This document shows, piece after piece, positions 25,939-36,938 of a DNA stretch of 64,000 bases. The DNA is taken from positions 1,292,276 through 1,356,275 of the forward strand of contig NZ_KB911581.1 in NCBI RefSeq assembly GCF_000383595.1, read 5' to 3'. This DNA is from Streptomyces bottropensis ATCC 25435. GTDB taxonomy: Bacteria; Actinomycetota; Actinomycetes; Streptomycetales; Streptomycetaceae. The notes beneath the pieces are model-generated. The model saw only the letters and a program-made list of their open reading frames with translations, did no database searches and had not been told where the DNA came from. A program made the position numbers and the translations under genes. Every line of letters begins with the position of its first letter. The first letter of the stretch is position 1.

Positions 25939-26173
25939 AGGTGCTCCTCGTAGGTACTGGGAATACAAAGCATCGCCCTACACAGAAGAATGTTCCTTCT
26001 CGAGTGGGCGAAACCACGAGCCTAACAATTCGGTGGCCGAAGGGGGAGGACATAAACCACAAGCGTTACGTCGACGCAGGTCACGGCGCACATTCGGAGG
26101 GGTGGAGGCCGACGCGGGCCGGGTGGAGGCCGGGCCGGGTCCGGGTGCGCCGATCCAGCGGTCCGGGGCCGGG

Positions 26174-26572
26174 TCAGCCGGCGTGGCAGCCGAGGAGTTC
26201 GGCCGTGGTGCCGCGTGAGGTCGTCCTCAGCGTGACGATCTTGTCGATGTCCGTGACATCGGCGGCGAAGCGGAAGTCGGCGCGGCCGACCTCGGCGCCG
26301 TCCTCGGACTGGGAGCGCACGGTGCAGTAGCCGTCGACACCGGCGTCCTTGTCGCCCCTGAGGTGCACCTTCACCGCATGCGCGGAGGTATCGAAGGTGT
26401 AGATCTCGACGCTGATCCTGTTACCGGCGACGTAGTGGTAGGCGAACCAGCCGATCAGGACGAGAAGGGCGGCGCCGAGGACGCTGCCGATGACCTTGAG
26501 CTTGCGGTCGGCGCGCTCGTCCGCGGAGCGGCCGTAGCGGCCCTGGGGGAGCCGCGTGCTCGCCGTCGTCAT
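26174..26572 (-). CDS. DUF4307 membrane protein
   Basis: The 132-residue protein has a short basic cytoplasmic start, one membrane helix (VIGSVLGAALLVLIGWFAYHY) and an extracytoplasmic beta-rich domain with two Cys (DGYCTVRS and ELLGCHAG). This is DUF4307, an actinobacterial family of unknown function commonly found next to mca, as here (divergent, 230 bases apart). GAGAGGAC precedes ATG 26572. Confidence 0.88.
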   Translation of the reverse strand: MTTASTRLPQGRYGRSADERADRKLKVIGSVLGAALLVLIGWFAYHYVAGNRISVEIYTFDTSAHAVKVHLRGDKDAGVDGYCTVRSQSEDGAEVGRADFRFAADVTDIDKIVTLRTTSRGTTAELLGCHAG

Positions 26573-26802
26573 GGTCGTCCTCTCGGAAAGGGGCCGGGAG
26601 CGTGCTCCCGGCAGGGGCGTCCACGCATCGGACCGGGAATATCCCGCCCCCCGATGCCGTCACTATAGAAGCCCCCCGCCCAGCGCCTGACGGCCGCCCC
26701 GCACCCGGGTGTCCGAGCGGGACGGCAGTATGGACTCTCCGGATCGCGCCGGGCCGAGTCACCGAAGTTCAGGCCGGGCGCCGAGTTACGAGGGAATGAG
26801 TC

Positions 26803-27675
26803 TTGACTGACCAGCTGCGACTGATGGCCGTGCACGCGCACCCCGACGACGAGTCGAGCAAGGGTGCGGCCACCATGGCGAAGTATGTGTCCGAGGGGGT
26901 GGACGTGCTGGTCGTGACCTGCACGGGCGGGGAGCGCGGCTCCATCCTCAATCCGAAACTCCAGGGCGACAAGTACATCGAGGAGCACATTCACGAGGTT
27001 CGCAAGAAGGAGATGGACGAGGCCCGGGAGATCCTCGGCGTCGGCCAGGAATGGCTCGGCTTCGTCGACTCCGGCCTTCCGGAGGGCGACCCCCTGCCGC
27101 CCCTTCCCGACGGCTGCTTCGCCCTGGAGGACGTCGACAAGGCGGCCGGCGAGCTGGTCAGGAAGATCCGCGCGTTCCGTCCCCAGGTGATCACCACCTA
27201 CGACGAGAACGGCGGGTACCCGCACCCCGACCACATCATGACCCACAACATCTCGATGGTGGCGTTCGAGGGCGCGACGGACACCGAGAAGTACCCCGAG
27301 GCCGAGTACGGCCCGGCGTACCAGCCGCAGAAGCTGTACTACAACCAGGGCTTCAACCGTCCGCGCACCGAGGCGCTGCACAACGCCCTGGTGTCCCGTG
27401 GCATGGAGTCCCCGTACGGCGACTGGCTCAAGCGCTGGGACGAGTCCGAGCACAAGGACCGCACCCTGACCACGCACGTGCCCTGCGCCGACTTCTACGA
27501 GATCCGTGACAAGGCACTCCTCGCCCACGCCACGCAGATCGATCCCGACGGGGGCTGGTTCCGGGTTCCGATGGAGATCCAGAAGGAGGTCTGGCCCACC
27601 GAGGAGTACGAGCTGGCGAAGTCCCTCGTGGACACCTCGCTCCCCGAGGACGACCTCTTTGCGGGCATCCGTTAG
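26803..27675 (+). CDS. mca: Mycothiol S-conjugate amidase
   Basis: Mca cleaves mycothiol conjugates of electrophiles and antibiotics, releasing a mercapturic acid for export and the GlcN-inositol part for reuse. The 290-residue zinc enzyme of the LmbE/PIG-L fold has AHPDDESSKG (His13, Asp16) and HPDH (His141, His144). Lys20 in the first motif is the residue that separates Mca from the related deacetylase MshB. TTG 26803 is preceded by GAGGGA and gives the conserved N-terminus. The next gene follows closely on the same strand. Confidence 0.95.
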   Translation: MTDQLRLMAVHAHPDDESSKGAATMAKYVSEGVDVLVVTCTGGERGSILNPKLQGDKYIEEHIHEVRKKEMDEAREILGVGQEWLGFVDSGLPEGDPLPPLPDGCFALEDVDKAAGELVRKIRAFRPQVITTYDENGGYPHPDHIMTHNISMVAFEGATDTEKYPEAEYGPAYQPQKLYYNQGFNRPRTEALHNALVSRGMESPYGDWLKRWDESEHKDRTLTTHVPCADFYEIRDKALLAHATQIDPDGGWFRVPMEIQKEVWPTEEYELAKSLVDTSLPEDDLFAGIR

Positions 27676-27696
27676 CCCTGGGGGACAATGCCAGAC

Positions 27697-27942
27697 ATGA
27701 GCGTAAGCCTGGCAGTCACACACCTCGTCCCCCTCGCCAAGGAGCTGGACAAGGACAAGGTCACCCCCGGCGTCCTCGGCTTCATCGTGTTCGCGGTGAT
27801 GGCTCTGGCCGTCTGGGGCCTGATGAAGTCCATGAACAAGCACATGGGCAAGGTCGACTTCAAGGAGTCGCCGGACACGGACGCCTCCGTCGAGGAGACG
27901 GCGTCGGAGGCGAGCGGGAAGGCGACGTCCGCGAAGGGCTGA
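27697..27942 (+). CDS. Small single-pass membrane protein
   Basis: The 81-residue protein has one membrane helix (VLGFIVFAVMALAVWGLMKSM) after a short outer or N-terminal part (LVPLAKELDKDKVTPG), then a charged tail. It follows mca by 21 bases and is probably co-transcribed. I recognise it as a protein conserved in Streptomyces at this place but know no function. ATG 27697 is preferred over 27688, because GGGGGA lies 11 bases before it but only 2 before the earlier ATG. Confidence 0.75.
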   Translation: MSVSLAVTHLVPLAKELDKDKVTPGVLGFIVFAVMALAVWGLMKSMNKHMGKVDFKESPDTDASVEETASEASGKATSAKG

Positions 27943-27983
27943 CGCCCGGGGCACGACGTCTGTGAACGGCTGACGCCCGGGGC
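27937..27983. repeat. 16-bp direct repeat over a stop codon
   Basis: GGCTGACGCCCGGGGC occurs at 27937-27952 and again at 27968-27983, a 31-base step. The first copy contains the stop codon of the small membrane protein gene. Confidence 0.8.
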
Positions 27984-28042
27984 GATCGTGCGGCGACGTG
28001 GCTCCGTGACACCGCTCGGGTGTCGCGGAGTCCCACGGCGCC

Positions 28043-28155
28043 CGTCGCCGTGACGGGCACCCGGTGCTCCTTCGCCGTGACGGGTACTCCGGCGCTCCTC
28101 AGCCGTGTCGCGCGCCCGGTGCTGTTCTGCCGCGTCGGGCGCCCCGGCGCCGTTC
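28043..28155. repeat. Degenerate ~30-bp tandem repeats
   Basis: About four imperfect units of the form GCCGTGACGGGYACYCCGGY, spaced roughly 28-30 bases apart, fill the end of the gap between the small membrane protein gene and the convergent STAND gene. Confidence 0.5.
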
Positions 28156-28157
28156 GC

Positions 28158-31100
28158 TCACCCGTGCCCGCCCGTGACGCCCGTCACCGGTACCCCCATC
28201 ACCTCCCGCGCGTGGCGGTTCGGGACCATGCCGAGGGTCCAGGCGCGCCAGCCGCTCTCCAGGTTCACGCCCCGTTCGAGCAGCAGCCCGTACGCCTCGA
28301 TGTACTCGGTGAGTTTCTCGTCGCGCAGCGGGTGGGCGGTGCGGGAGAGGTGGGCCAGGTCCTCCTGGGCGACGGCGGTGCCGATCTCGACGCCGCCGGG
28401 GGCCGCGTACGGCAGCAGGGTGCACTTGAGGAAGCGGGCCCAGTCCTCGCCGCGGCGGTCGCCGTAGGAGGTGAAGAGGCGGGTCGCCTCCTCGCAGAGG
28501 GCCAGGGCCTGGGGGGTGCGGGCGTTGCCCGCGTCCACCACGGCCAGCTCCAGGCAGGTCCAGGCCTCGCCGTGGGCGACGCCGATGCGCTGGAAGTCCG
28601 CGCGGGCGTCGACCAGCAGTTGGCGGGCGAAGCCGGAGTTGCGCAGCGAGCCGGTCTGGACGGCCCGCTGGTCGCGGGTGACGCGGGCCGAATGATGTCT
28701 TGCGCAGGCCAGACCGTAGACGTCCCGCATGCGGGAGAACATCGTGCGGGAGCGCTCCAGCTCGCGGACCGCCTGGTCGAGGGTGCCGGTCTCCTCCAGT
28801 GCCTGGCCGAGGTAGTAGCCGCTCCAGGCCTCGCCGCGGGCGTCCTCGTTGTCGCGGTGGCGCGACAGGGCCTGGCGAAGACCGTCGACGGCGGCGGAGG
28901 GGTCACCGGCGACGAGGCGGGCGCGGGCGAGCTGGGTCATGGACCAGGCCTGGCCCCGGGCGTCGCGGGTCCGGCCGAAGAGGTCCAGGGCGGTGCGCAG
29001 TTCGCTCTCCGCGCGCGGTATCTCGCCCATGCGCAGCAGCAGTTGACCCAACTGGAAGTACGCCCAGCCCTCGCCGTGCAGGGACTCCTGCTGGCGGTGG
29101 ATGACCAGGGCGCGGGTCAACAGGTCCAGGGAGTCCGCCAGATGGGAGCGGTCGCGTTCCACCGCCGCCAGGGCGTGCATCGTCCAGGCGCGGTCCGCCG
29201 CCAGTTGGGGGGCCGACTGGAGCTGGAGCGCCTCCAGGAGCTTCTCCGCCGCCTCGGTCAGATTGCCCTGGTGGTGCAGGGTGATGCCGAGCGAGCACAG
29301 GGCACGGGCGGCGCCCGCGTCGTGGTTGGTCTCCCGGTAGAGGCCGACGACCGAGGCGAGCGTCGTGCGGGCCTTGTCCAGCTCGCCCAGCTGACGGGCC
29401 GCGATACCCGTACGCCACTGCACCGAGCGGGTCAGCAGGCCCTGGTCGACCGACTGGGCCAGCTCGCTCAGCTCACCGAGGCGGTAGAGGTCGCCGCGCA
29501 GCAGGCAGTAGTCGCACAGCGCTCCGAGGAGGCTGAGAACCGCCGCCTGGTTCACGCCCTCCGCGTGCCGGAGCGTGGAGGTGATGAAGCTGGTCTCGTC
29601 GTCCAGCCAGCGCAGCGCCTCGTCCAGGGAGACGAAGCCGTGCTGGCCGAAGCGGTCCGAGCGGGTCGACATGTTGCCGTCGACCAGACGCAGGACGGAG
29701 TCGGCGAGGTCGGCGTAGGTGACGATCAGGCGTTCCTGCGCGGCGGTGCGCTCGCTCGGCTCCTCCTCGTCCAGGAGCCGGGCGTGGGCGAAGGCGCGGA
29801 CCAGGTCGTGCAGGCGGTAGCGGTTGCCGTGGACATGGTCGATCAGGCCCGCGCGGGCCAGCGCGGTGAGGTGGCGGGTCGCCTCCGTCTCGTCGGTGGC
29901 GAGGAGGGAGGCGGCAGCCGCCGCGCCCAGGGAGGCGCGCCCGGCCAGCGCCAGGCGGCGCAGCAGTCTGCGGGAGAGGTCCGACTGGTCGGTGTAGCGG
30001 AGCCACAGGGCCCGTTCGACCGGCTCGACCGGGCCGTAGGCACCCAGTTCCGTGGCCAGTTGGCCCGGCGTGCGCGGGCCGAGCGAGGAACCGGCGACGC
30101 GCAGGGCGAGGGGCAGGCCGCCGCACAGCTCCCGGATCCGGGCGAGGGGTTCGGCGGTGTGCGCGTGCGGGTCGATCGCTGTCACGGAGCCCGCCGAGGA
30201 CGAGCCGCCGTACGCCTGTGCCGGCGGAGCCGAGGACAGTACCCCGGGCTCCGAGGCCGTCGTCTCCAGGAGTTCCAGCGCGCCCTTCCCGTCGAGCGCC
30301 TCGACCGGGAGCTCGTGGACCCAGGCGGGCAGGTCGGCGGGCAGGGCGAGCGCGGAGCGGGCGGTGACCAGGACGAGGCTGTCGGAGCGCTCGGGGACGA
30401 GGGCGCGGACCTGCTCGGGGTCGGAGGCGTCGTCGAGGACGATCGTCACCGGCACGGCCGCCAGATGCTGGTGGTACAGCTCGCTGAGCCGCTTGACCTG
30501 CTGGTCCTGTGAGGTGCGCTCACGGAAGAGGAGCTGGTCGCGGGGGGCGCCGAGGCGATTCAGCAGATGCATCAGCGCGTCCCGGGTGGAGAGCGGAATC
30601 TCCTCCGGGCTGTCGGCGCGCAGATCGACCACGCAGGCGCCGCGGAAGTAGTCCCGCAGCTCGTGGGTCGCGCGCACGGCGAGGGCGGTACGACCGGAGC
30701 CGGGCGCGCCGTGCAGCACGACGACCGTCGGCCGGGTCTCGGTCTCGGCGCGGGCCGCCTGCACCCACTGGCGGATCCTCCCCAGCTCCGTGCGCCGGCC
30801 CGCGAAGCGGTCGTCCGCCTCCGGGATCTGCAGGAACGACTGCTCCAGCACGTTGCGCCGCCGCGCCGCCGCGCTCTTGTCGGCGCCGCGCAGCTGGGGG
30901 GCCTTCTTCTTCGGCGTGGACGCGGCGAGTACGCGCTGCTGGTCCAGGAACGGCCGTATCCCGCGCACCTCCAGCGCCGTCAGCCACTGCAGCCGCAGCT
31001 GCTCGGGGCCGCCGGGCTGGCTCAGGGCGCCCGCGCGGTGATGGGCCGCGGGTACATGGGAGGCCGTCACCTTCAGGACCGTGGCCACGGCGCTCGCGAT

Positions 31101-31442
31101 GCCGACGATCAGGCCGGTGCTCACGGCGGTGCCGGCGCCGACGCCGAAGGAGAGGTCGGCCACGACCGCCGTGCCCGCGGCAACGCCCGCCACCAGCAGG
31201 GCGGTTCCGGCGCCCTCCTTCGCGTAGCGCTGGCCGAAGGTGAGCCGGCCGGCCTGTGACTCGTCCAGTGCGCGGGTGTACGCCTCGTACTCCTCCGCCG
31301 CGTTGCGGGCCATCGTGTCCAGCGCGGCGCGGGCGCGGCCCAGGAGCACCACCCCGTCGGTACGGCCGCCCGACCTGCGGACCTCCTCCTCGACCGCCCG
31401 GACCAACAGCCCTTCGGCCTCCCCCCGGTGGCTGTCCCGCAT
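28158..31442 (-). CDS. STAND NTPase (NB-ARC type) with TPR repeats
   Basis: The 1094-residue protein has an N-terminal region with two hydrophobic segments (about residues 75-130), an NB-ARC-like NTPase (about 215-480) and a long C-terminal TPR array (about 630-1040). The P-loop reads GAPGSGRT, so the invariant Walker A lysine is Arg251. The Walker B-like VTIVLDDA and the GLPLALR motif of STAND proteins are intact. AAGGGGGAC precedes ATG 31442. Proteins of this build act as switches in signalling or defence; here there is no effector domain, which leaves the role open. Its C-terminus ends in GVPVTGVTGGHG. Confidence 0.85.
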   Translation of the reverse strand: MRDSHRGEAEGLLVRAVEEEVRRSGGRTDGVVLLGRARAALDTMARNAAEEYEAYTRALDESQAGRLTFGQRYAKEGAGTALLVAGVAAGTAVVADLSFGVGAGTAVSTGLIVGIASAVATVLKVTASHVPAAHHRAGALSQPGGPEQLRLQWLTALEVRGIRPFLDQQRVLAASTPKKKAPQLRGADKSAAARRRNVLEQSFLQIPEADDRFAGRRTELGRIRQWVQAARAETETRPTVVVLHGAPGSGRTALAVRATHELRDYFRGACVVDLRADSPEEIPLSTRDALMHLLNRLGAPRDQLLFRERTSQDQQVKRLSELYHQHLAAVPVTIVLDDASDPEQVRALVPERSDSLVLVTARSALALPADLPAWVHELPVEALDGKGALELLETTASEPGVLSSAPPAQAYGGSSSAGSVTAIDPHAHTAEPLARIRELCGGLPLALRVAGSSLGPRTPGQLATELGAYGPVEPVERALWLRYTDQSDLSRRLLRRLALAGRASLGAAAAASLLATDETEATRHLTALARAGLIDHVHGNRYRLHDLVRAFAHARLLDEEEPSERTAAQERLIVTYADLADSVLRLVDGNMSTRSDRFGQHGFVSLDEALRWLDDETSFITSTLRHAEGVNQAAVLSLLGALCDYCLLRGDLYRLGELSELAQSVDQGLLTRSVQWRTGIAARQLGELDKARTTLASVVGLYRETNHDAGAARALCSLGITLHHQGNLTEAAEKLLEALQLQSAPQLAADRAWTMHALAAVERDRSHLADSLDLLTRALVIHRQQESLHGEGWAYFQLGQLLLRMGEIPRAESELRTALDLFGRTRDARGQAWSMTQLARARLVAGDPSAAVDGLRQALSRHRDNEDARGEAWSGYYLGQALEETGTLDQAVRELERSRTMFSRMRDVYGLACARHHSARVTRDQRAVQTGSLRNSGFARQLLVDARADFQRIGVAHGEAWTCLELAVVDAGNARTPQALALCEEATRLFTSYGDRRGEDWARFLKCTLLPYAAPGGVEIGTAVAQEDLAHLSRTAHPLRDEKLTEYIEAYGLLLERGVNLESGWRAWTLGMVPNRHAREVMGVPVTGVTGGHG

Positions 31443-31677
31443 CACACGTCCCCCTTCGCCGAAACGGCATGCCTCCGGCCAGTGTGGGGCGAGAGGCGCG
31501 ACTAATCGAGAGGGCGTGATCCCTGCCGGGGGCGAGGTTCGGGGTTTCGCCGCGGGGGCGGGGGCCGTCGCCGGCCGAGGCTCCTTCGTGGTCGCCCGCG
31601 CGGTTCCCCGCGCCCCTTTCGGGGGCGCGCGCCTGTGCTGAACGGCGCTGCGCGGGTACTGGTGAATGATGGTGCCC

Positions 31678-33726
<2,049 letters not shown>

Positions 33727-33801
33727 AACTCGCCGGTCAGAGACCGTGACAAGATCGAACAACTGTCGAGAAACAGGTCGGTGTGCGGACACATCCGACT
33801 A

Positions 33802-33830
33802 CGTGTTCCCTCGAACGGAAACACGCTTTT
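33802..33830 (+). terminator. Intrinsic terminator
   Basis: CGTGTTCC (33802-33809) pairs with GGAAACACG (33817-33825), with one bulge and a 7-base loop, and is followed by CTTTTTAT. It separates the YyaL gene from the glycosyltransferase operon. Confidence 0.65.
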
Positions 33831-33939
33831 TATCGGAAGGGCTCCCTGGGTTCACAGTTTCCCCCTAGTCTCCTCACAGTGACGCGACGGGAGTAACTCC
33901 TCTCGCGGCAGGGGGTATCCGGATCCGGGGGGATCTCTT

Positions 33940-35202
33940 TTGCTGACATACGTCCTTATTGTCGTCATCTCGTTTGCCTTGTTCTGGATGGCGGCCTTCA
34001 CTCTGTGGTGGCAGATGCACGCGTGGCGCACGCCCGAAGTGCTCGCCTCCACCCGGTTCAGCAGACCGGACGGCGACGAACACGTGTCGTTCTCACTGCT
34101 GCTGCCCGCACGTCATGAACAGGCCGTGCTGGACCACACCATCCAACGACTGCTCGAATCGAGCCACGACGACTTCGAGATCATCGTGATCGTCGGACAC
34201 GACGACCCGGAGACCACCGCGGTGGCCCGGACGGCCGAGGGGCGTGACCCCCGGGTCCGCGTGGTCGTCGACCACCACGAGAAGAAGAACAAGCCCAGGG
34301 CCATGAACACGGCGCTGCCGCACTGCCGCGGCGACGTCGTCGGCGTCTTCGACGCGGAGGACCAGGTCCATCCCGAACTGCTGTCCCACGTCGACCACGC
34401 CTTCCGCACCACGGGCGCGGACGTCGTGCAGGGCGGGGTGCAGCTCATCAACTTCCACTCCAGCTGGTACAGCCTGCGCAACTGCCTGGAGTACTTCTTC
34501 TGGTTCCGCTCCCGGCTGCATCTGCACGCGCAGAAGGGGTTCATCCCGCTCGGCGGCAACACCGTCTTCGTCCGGACCGGCGTCCTGCGGGAGGCCGACG
34601 GCTGGGACCCCGACTGCCTCGCCGAGGACTGCGACCTGGGCGTCCGGCTGTCGAGCGTCGGCAAGAAGGTCGTCGTCGCCTACGACTCCGCCATGGTGAC
34701 CCGGGAGGAGACCCCCGGCAGCCTGATGTCGCTGATGAAGCAGCGCACCCGCTGGAACCAGGGCTTCCTCCAGGTCTACCGGAAGAAGGACTGGAAGCAA
34801 CTCCCCGGCTTCCGGCAGCGGTTGCTGGCCCGCTACACGCTGATGACGCCGTATCTCCAGGCCTTCTCCGGGGTGGTCATCCCGCTCAACGTGGCCGTCG
34901 CGATCTTCCTCGACGTCCCCGTCGGCGTCGCCTTCATCACCTTCCTGCCGGCCGTCACCGCCCTCGTCACCTTCGTGTTCGAGGTCGTCGGACTGCACGA
35001 CTTCGGCAAGCAGTACGGCCTCCGCGTTCGGTTCGTCCACTACGTCAAGCTGATCGTCGGCGGCCCCTTCTACCAGGTGCTCCTCGCCATCGCCGCCGTA
35101 CGCGCGGTGTGGCGTGAGCAACGTGGCGACAACGACTGGGAGCTGACCAGTCACGTCGGCGCACATCTCGCGCACGTGAACCGAGAGGACGTTCCTGCGT
35201 GA
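33940..35202 (+). CDS. Processive family-2 glycosyltransferase
   Basis: The 420-residue membrane glycosyltransferase has one N-terminal helix (LIVVISFALFWMAAFTLWW), a GT2 domain with the nucleotide-sugar and catalytic motifs FDAEDQ, AEDCDLG and QRTRW (residues 268-272), and C-terminal helices. The QxxRW motif marks chain-forming enzymes like cellulose and hyaluronan synthases, so it probably makes and extrudes a surface polysaccharide. No PilZ domain is present. TTG 33940 has GGGGGGA six bases upstream. Its stop overlaps the next start (GTGA); it is the first gene of the four-gene operon. Confidence 0.92.
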   Translation: MLTYVLIVVISFALFWMAAFTLWWQMHAWRTPEVLASTRFSRPDGDEHVSFSLLLPARHEQAVLDHTIQRLLESSHDDFEIIVIVGHDDPETTAVARTAEGRDPRVRVVVDHHEKKNKPRAMNTALPHCRGDVVGVFDAEDQVHPELLSHVDHAFRTTGADVVQGGVQLINFHSSWYSLRNCLEYFFWFRSRLHLHAQKGFIPLGGNTVFVRTGVLREADGWDPDCLAEDCDLGVRLSSVGKKVVVAYDSAMVTREETPGSLMSLMKQRTRWNQGFLQVYRKKDWKQLPGFRQRLLARYTLMTPYLQAFSGVVIPLNVAVAIFLDVPVGVAFITFLPAVTALVTFVFEVVGLHDFGKQYGLRVRFVHYVKLIVGGPFYQVLLAIAAVRAVWREQRGDNDWELTSHVGAHLAHVNREDVPA

Positions 35203-36938
35203 CCTCCACACTTCCCGCGGCGACCAAGACAGAGGTCAAGGTCCCCGCGCAACGGACAGCTGCGCCCGTAACCGGTTCGACCGGTCGAACGACCGCGTCC
35301 GCTTCCCCTCCGACCGCACCGACGCGGCTGCGCGACTCGCGCCCCGACCTGATCCTCTGCGCTCTCCTCCTCGTCGCGATCATGATCGTGCAGGGGTGGA
35401 ACATCGCCGACTACCCGGCCCTCAGCGACGACGAGGGCACCTATCTCGCGCAGGCCTGGGCCGTGCAGGAGGGCAGAGGGCTCGCCCACTACACCTACTG
35501 GTACGACCACCCGCCCCTCGGCTGGATCCAGCTCGCCGTCCTGACCTGGATCCCCGCCCAGCTCGCCCCCGAGTCGATGACCGTCGGCTCGATGCGCGTG
35601 GTGATGCTGGCGGTCAGCGCCGTCAGCGCCGTCCTCGTCTACGTCCTCGGCCGCCGCCTCTCGCTGCCCCGCTGGGCCGCCGGCCTCGGCATGGTCCTCT
35701 TCGGGCTGTCCCCGCTGTCGGTGGTGCTCCAGCGGGAGATCTTCCTCGACAACATCGCGGTGATGTGGACGCTCCTCGCGTTCTGCCTCGCCGCCTCACC
35801 GAGCCGTCACCTCTGGCACCACTTCGGAGCCGGGCTGGCGGCCGCCGCGGCCGTGCTCACCAAGGAGACGATGCTCCTGGTCCTGCCCGCCGTGCTGCTC
35901 ACCATGTGGCGGCACAGCCACCGTGACACCCGGAAGTTCGCCCTCACCGGCGCCGTCACCGCCTGCGTCCTGATCGGCGCCTCGTACCCGCTGTTCGCCC
36001 TGCTCAAGGGCGAGTTGTTCCCCGGCGCCGGCCATGTCTCGCTGTGGGACGGCATCGTCTACCAGATGAGCCGCCCCGGCTCCGGCTTCATCCTCACCGA
36101 GGGCACGGGCTCGTACGGCGTTCTGCAGTCCTGGCTGTACTACGACCGCGTCCTGCCCCTCGGCGGACTCGCCGGCGCGCTGCTGCTCCTGGTCACCTGG
36201 CGCTGGTCGGTGACCGCGCGCGCCCTCGCCGGACCCGCGCTCGCCGTCGCGATCCTCGCCGGCATGGCCCTGCGCCCCGGCTATCTGCCCGCGATGTACG
36301 TCCTGCAGGCCCTGCCGTTCCTCGCGCTCGTCCTCGCGGGCGGCACGGCGAGCGTCGCCCACGGCGTCCTGCGCAGAGGCCGGGGCGCTGCGGAGATACG
36401 GCCCCTGACCTGGGCGCGCTACACGGTCGCCGTCGCCCTGGCCGCCCTCGCGACGGTGTACGTGGCCCCCCGCTGGTACGAGGGCAACCACACCGCGATG
36501 ACGTTCGACGCCAACGTGCCCTACCGGGAGGCCGCCGAGTGGCTCGGGCGTGAGGTCGACGATCCCGAGGGCACCCGGGTCCTGGTGGACGACGCGCTCT
36601 GGCTGGACCTCGTCCACGAGGGGTACGAGCCGGGGCTCGGCGTCATCTGGTTCTACAAGGCCGACCTCGACCCGGCGGTGACGAAGACGATGCCGCGCGG
36701 CTGGCGCGACCTCGACTACGTGGTCGCCTCCCCGACCGTACGGCGCGACGCGGTGGACCTGCCCAACGTCAGGAGCGCCATGGAGAACTCGACGCCGGTC
36801 GCCACCTTCGGCACCGGCGAGGACCGGATCGAGATCCGCAGGATCGACACCGCCGGCGGCGACGATCGCGCACGCGGGACCGGGGAGGCGGACACCGACC
36901 GCGTCCGCGACACCGAGGCCGCTGGAGGCGACCGATGA
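35199..36938 (+). CDS. GT39-like membrane glycosyltransferase
   Basis: The 579-residue multi-pass protein resembles the ArnT/PMT (GT39) superfamily. The acidic motif LSDDEGTYLAQAW in the first outer loop and HPPLGWIQLA in the second are the expected catalytic and binding segments, followed by about ten helices. These enzymes use a polyprenyl-phosphate sugar as donor outside the membrane. The gene overlaps both neighbours by four bases (GTGA, ATGA). The next gene is the likely source of its lipid-linked donor. The acceptor is unknown. Confidence 0.88.
   Translation: MTSTLPAATKTEVKVPAQRTAAPVTGSTGRTTASASPPTAPTRLRDSRPDLILCALLLVAIMIVQGWNIADYPALSDDEGTYLAQAWAVQEGRGLAHYTYWYDHPPLGWIQLAVLTWIPAQLAPESMTVGSMRVVMLAVSAVSAVLVYVLGRRLSLPRWAAGLGMVLFGLSPLSVVLQREIFLDNIAVMWTLLAFCLAASPSRHLWHHFGAGLAAAAAVLTKETMLLVLPAVLLTMWRHSHRDTRKFALTGAVTACVLIGASYPLFALLKGELFPGAGHVSLWDGIVYQMSRPGSGFILTEGTGSYGVLQSWLYYDRVLPLGGLAGALLLLVTWRWSVTARALAGPALAVAILAGMALRPGYLPAMYVLQALPFLALVLAGGTASVAHGVLRRGRGAAEIRPLTWARYTVAVALAALATVYVAPRWYEGNHTAMTFDANVPYREAAEWLGREVDDPEGTRVLVDDALWLDLVHEGYEPGLGVIWFYKADLDPAVTKTMPRGWRDLDYVVASPTVRRDAVDLPNVRSAMENSTPVATFGTGEDRIEIRRIDTAGGDDRARGTGEADTDRVRDTEAAGGDR

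Noticed and set aside
28158..31442. AfsR/SARP-type regulator
   Set aside because: The NTPase and TPR layout is similar, but there is no N-terminal winged-helix DNA-binding or BTAD domain.
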